DNA from: a virus
Direction: 5' to 3' (one strand)
Length of the DNA stretch: 64,000 bases
Virus record (IMG/VR): IMGVR_UViG_3300008267_000013
Coordinates: 1-64,000 of that record
Shown one piece after another: positions 63,653 to 64,000 of the stretch. Within the stretch, counting starts at the first letter, position 1, and every line of letters starts with the position of its first letter. The translations under genes and the position numbers were made by a program. The notes under the pieces are model-generated. The model ran no database searches, was not told where the DNA came from, and saw only the letters and a program-made list of their open reading frames with translations.

Positions 63653-63711
63653 CCTCCTATTAGCCCCTCTACCATAATTAGTTAGTTGTGGCGGAAAAGG
63701 CTAACAGGAGG
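63653..63711 (-). promoter_or_regulatory. SD-masking inverted repeat before the HNH gene
   Basis: Minus strand: CCTCCTGTTAGCC (63711-63699) pairs with GGCTAATAGGAGG (63665-63653), 12 of 13 bp, covering the SD AGGAGG. The loop has ACTAATTATG (63682-63673). Confidence 0.7.
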
Positions 63712-63716
63712 TGTCA

Positions 63717-63768
63717 TGGTCCCAGCTGAGCGAGTCGAACGCTCAATCCCGTAAGGGCGGTTGATTTT
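63717..63768 (-). tRNA. tRNA-Leu(UAA), 3' exon only in window
   Basis: Starts with AAAATCAACC, so the intron splits the anticodon between U34 and A35. A variable arm (GCCC/GGG), T arm GAGCG/CGCTC with loop TTCGACT, acceptor 3' AGCTGGG, discriminator A and CCA follow. The 5' exon lies beyond 64000. Confidence 0.85.
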
Positions 63769-64000
63769 CTTACCACTTCAGCTTTCGCTGCCATCTTTCG
63801 ATGTTTGTGGTCTGGACTATGCCTTCACCTTTTAATCTTTCGATCAGTCAGGTGGGTGCCGTCTAGTCTCTACACGTTCTAGATATTTCTATCTAGCTTC
63901 GCTCGGCGTTGCCAGTTAAGGGTTCACCGAATTTGACACCATTCAGATAGAGGATTTCGCCTCTACTGCTCAATTAAATAAGTCAACTGTGTATGCCATT
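63769..64000 (-). other. Group I intron in tRNA-Leu(UAA), 3' part
   Basis: On the minus strand the conserved core elements are readable: P/Q near 63917-63901 (CTTAACTGGCAACGCCGAGC), R near 63875-63855 (GTGTAGAGACTAGAC), and S near 63823-63814 (GGCATAGTCC). Two GAAA tetraloop hairpins follow, and the intron ends with G at 63769. The position is the same as that of the cyanobacterial and plastid tRNA-Leu(UAA) introns. No ORF inside the visible part. Confidence 0.9.

Overview
The window is a stretch of a large, lytic, T4-superfamily-like tailed phage genome. Evidence for a phage is the baseplate gp53-like gene at the left end, the dense cassette of small overlapping genes with Shine-Dalgarno (SD) sites, and the replication set: UvsX/RecA, a gp32-type ssDNA-binding protein, a DnaB/gp41 helicase, a 5'-3' exonuclease, a family-A polymerase fragment and a full DnaE polymerase. 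It also carries class Ia ribonucleotide reductase, ThyX, dUTPase, an endolysin, tRNAs and many homing endonucleases. The DNA is AT-rich apart from the minus-strand block at 58.7-62.8 kb, which is visibly GC-richer. Host-type promoters (TTGACA, 17 bp, TAnnnT) occur throughout and suggest a bacterium with a standard sigma-70. The host cannot be named from the sequence.

Layout. 1-5025: virion/baseplate genes (first one truncated by the window edge). 5033-21230: replication, recombination, repair and nucleotide metabolism, invaded by mobile elements: an in-frame LAGLIDADG intein in the helicase Walker A loop, an HNH endonuclease next to a duplicated nrdB 5' end, and nrdA broken in two by a split intein with a GIY-YIG endonuclease gene between the halves. 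21296-37386: mixed operons with GroES, ThyX, a phosphomannomutase-like HAD protein, a phosphomannose-isomerase-like cupin, DnaE, a cytidylyltransferase, dUTPase, a mini sigma-region-4 protein, an acidic core-like protein and ClpP. 37401-46119: GroEL, Hsp20, a coiled-coil/TM protein and several proteins sharing an N-terminal amphipathic tag. 46116-50333: small proteins, GH19 endolysin and two tandem Cys-rich TM proteins. 50335-50685: a structured non-coding RNA with its own terminator. 51580-57331: an array of 24 tiny paralogous proteins (the 'GDI...KVA' family). 57332-58685: a non-coding region with hairpins, purine repeats, iteron-like palindromes and an AT-rich stretch. 58686-62807 (minus): MoxR ATPase, VWA/metallopeptidase, a zinc-knuckle protein and three more GDI proteins. 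62857-64000 (minus): tRNA-Thr, tRNA-Arg-like, an HNH endonuclease and the 3' part of a tRNA-Leu(UAA) interrupted by a group I intron.

How it works together. The phage makes its own dNTPs (NrdAB, ThyX, dUTPase, deaminase), replisome and folding machinery (GroEL/GroES/Hsp20/ClpP). Gene expression uses repeated compact devices. Promoters sit inside terminator or start-codon-sequestering hairpins, so their own transcripts lack the left arm. Some genes have a promoter placed so that the mRNA should be leaderless. Translation is often coupled, and the conserved C-terminal Lys-Val-Ala codons of one GDI gene form the ribosome-binding site of the next. The strongest candidates for undescribed biology are the GDI paralog array with this junction code, the ~350-nt RNA at 50335-50685, the promoter-in-hairpin elements and the shared N-terminal tags that resemble capsid-targeting peptides.
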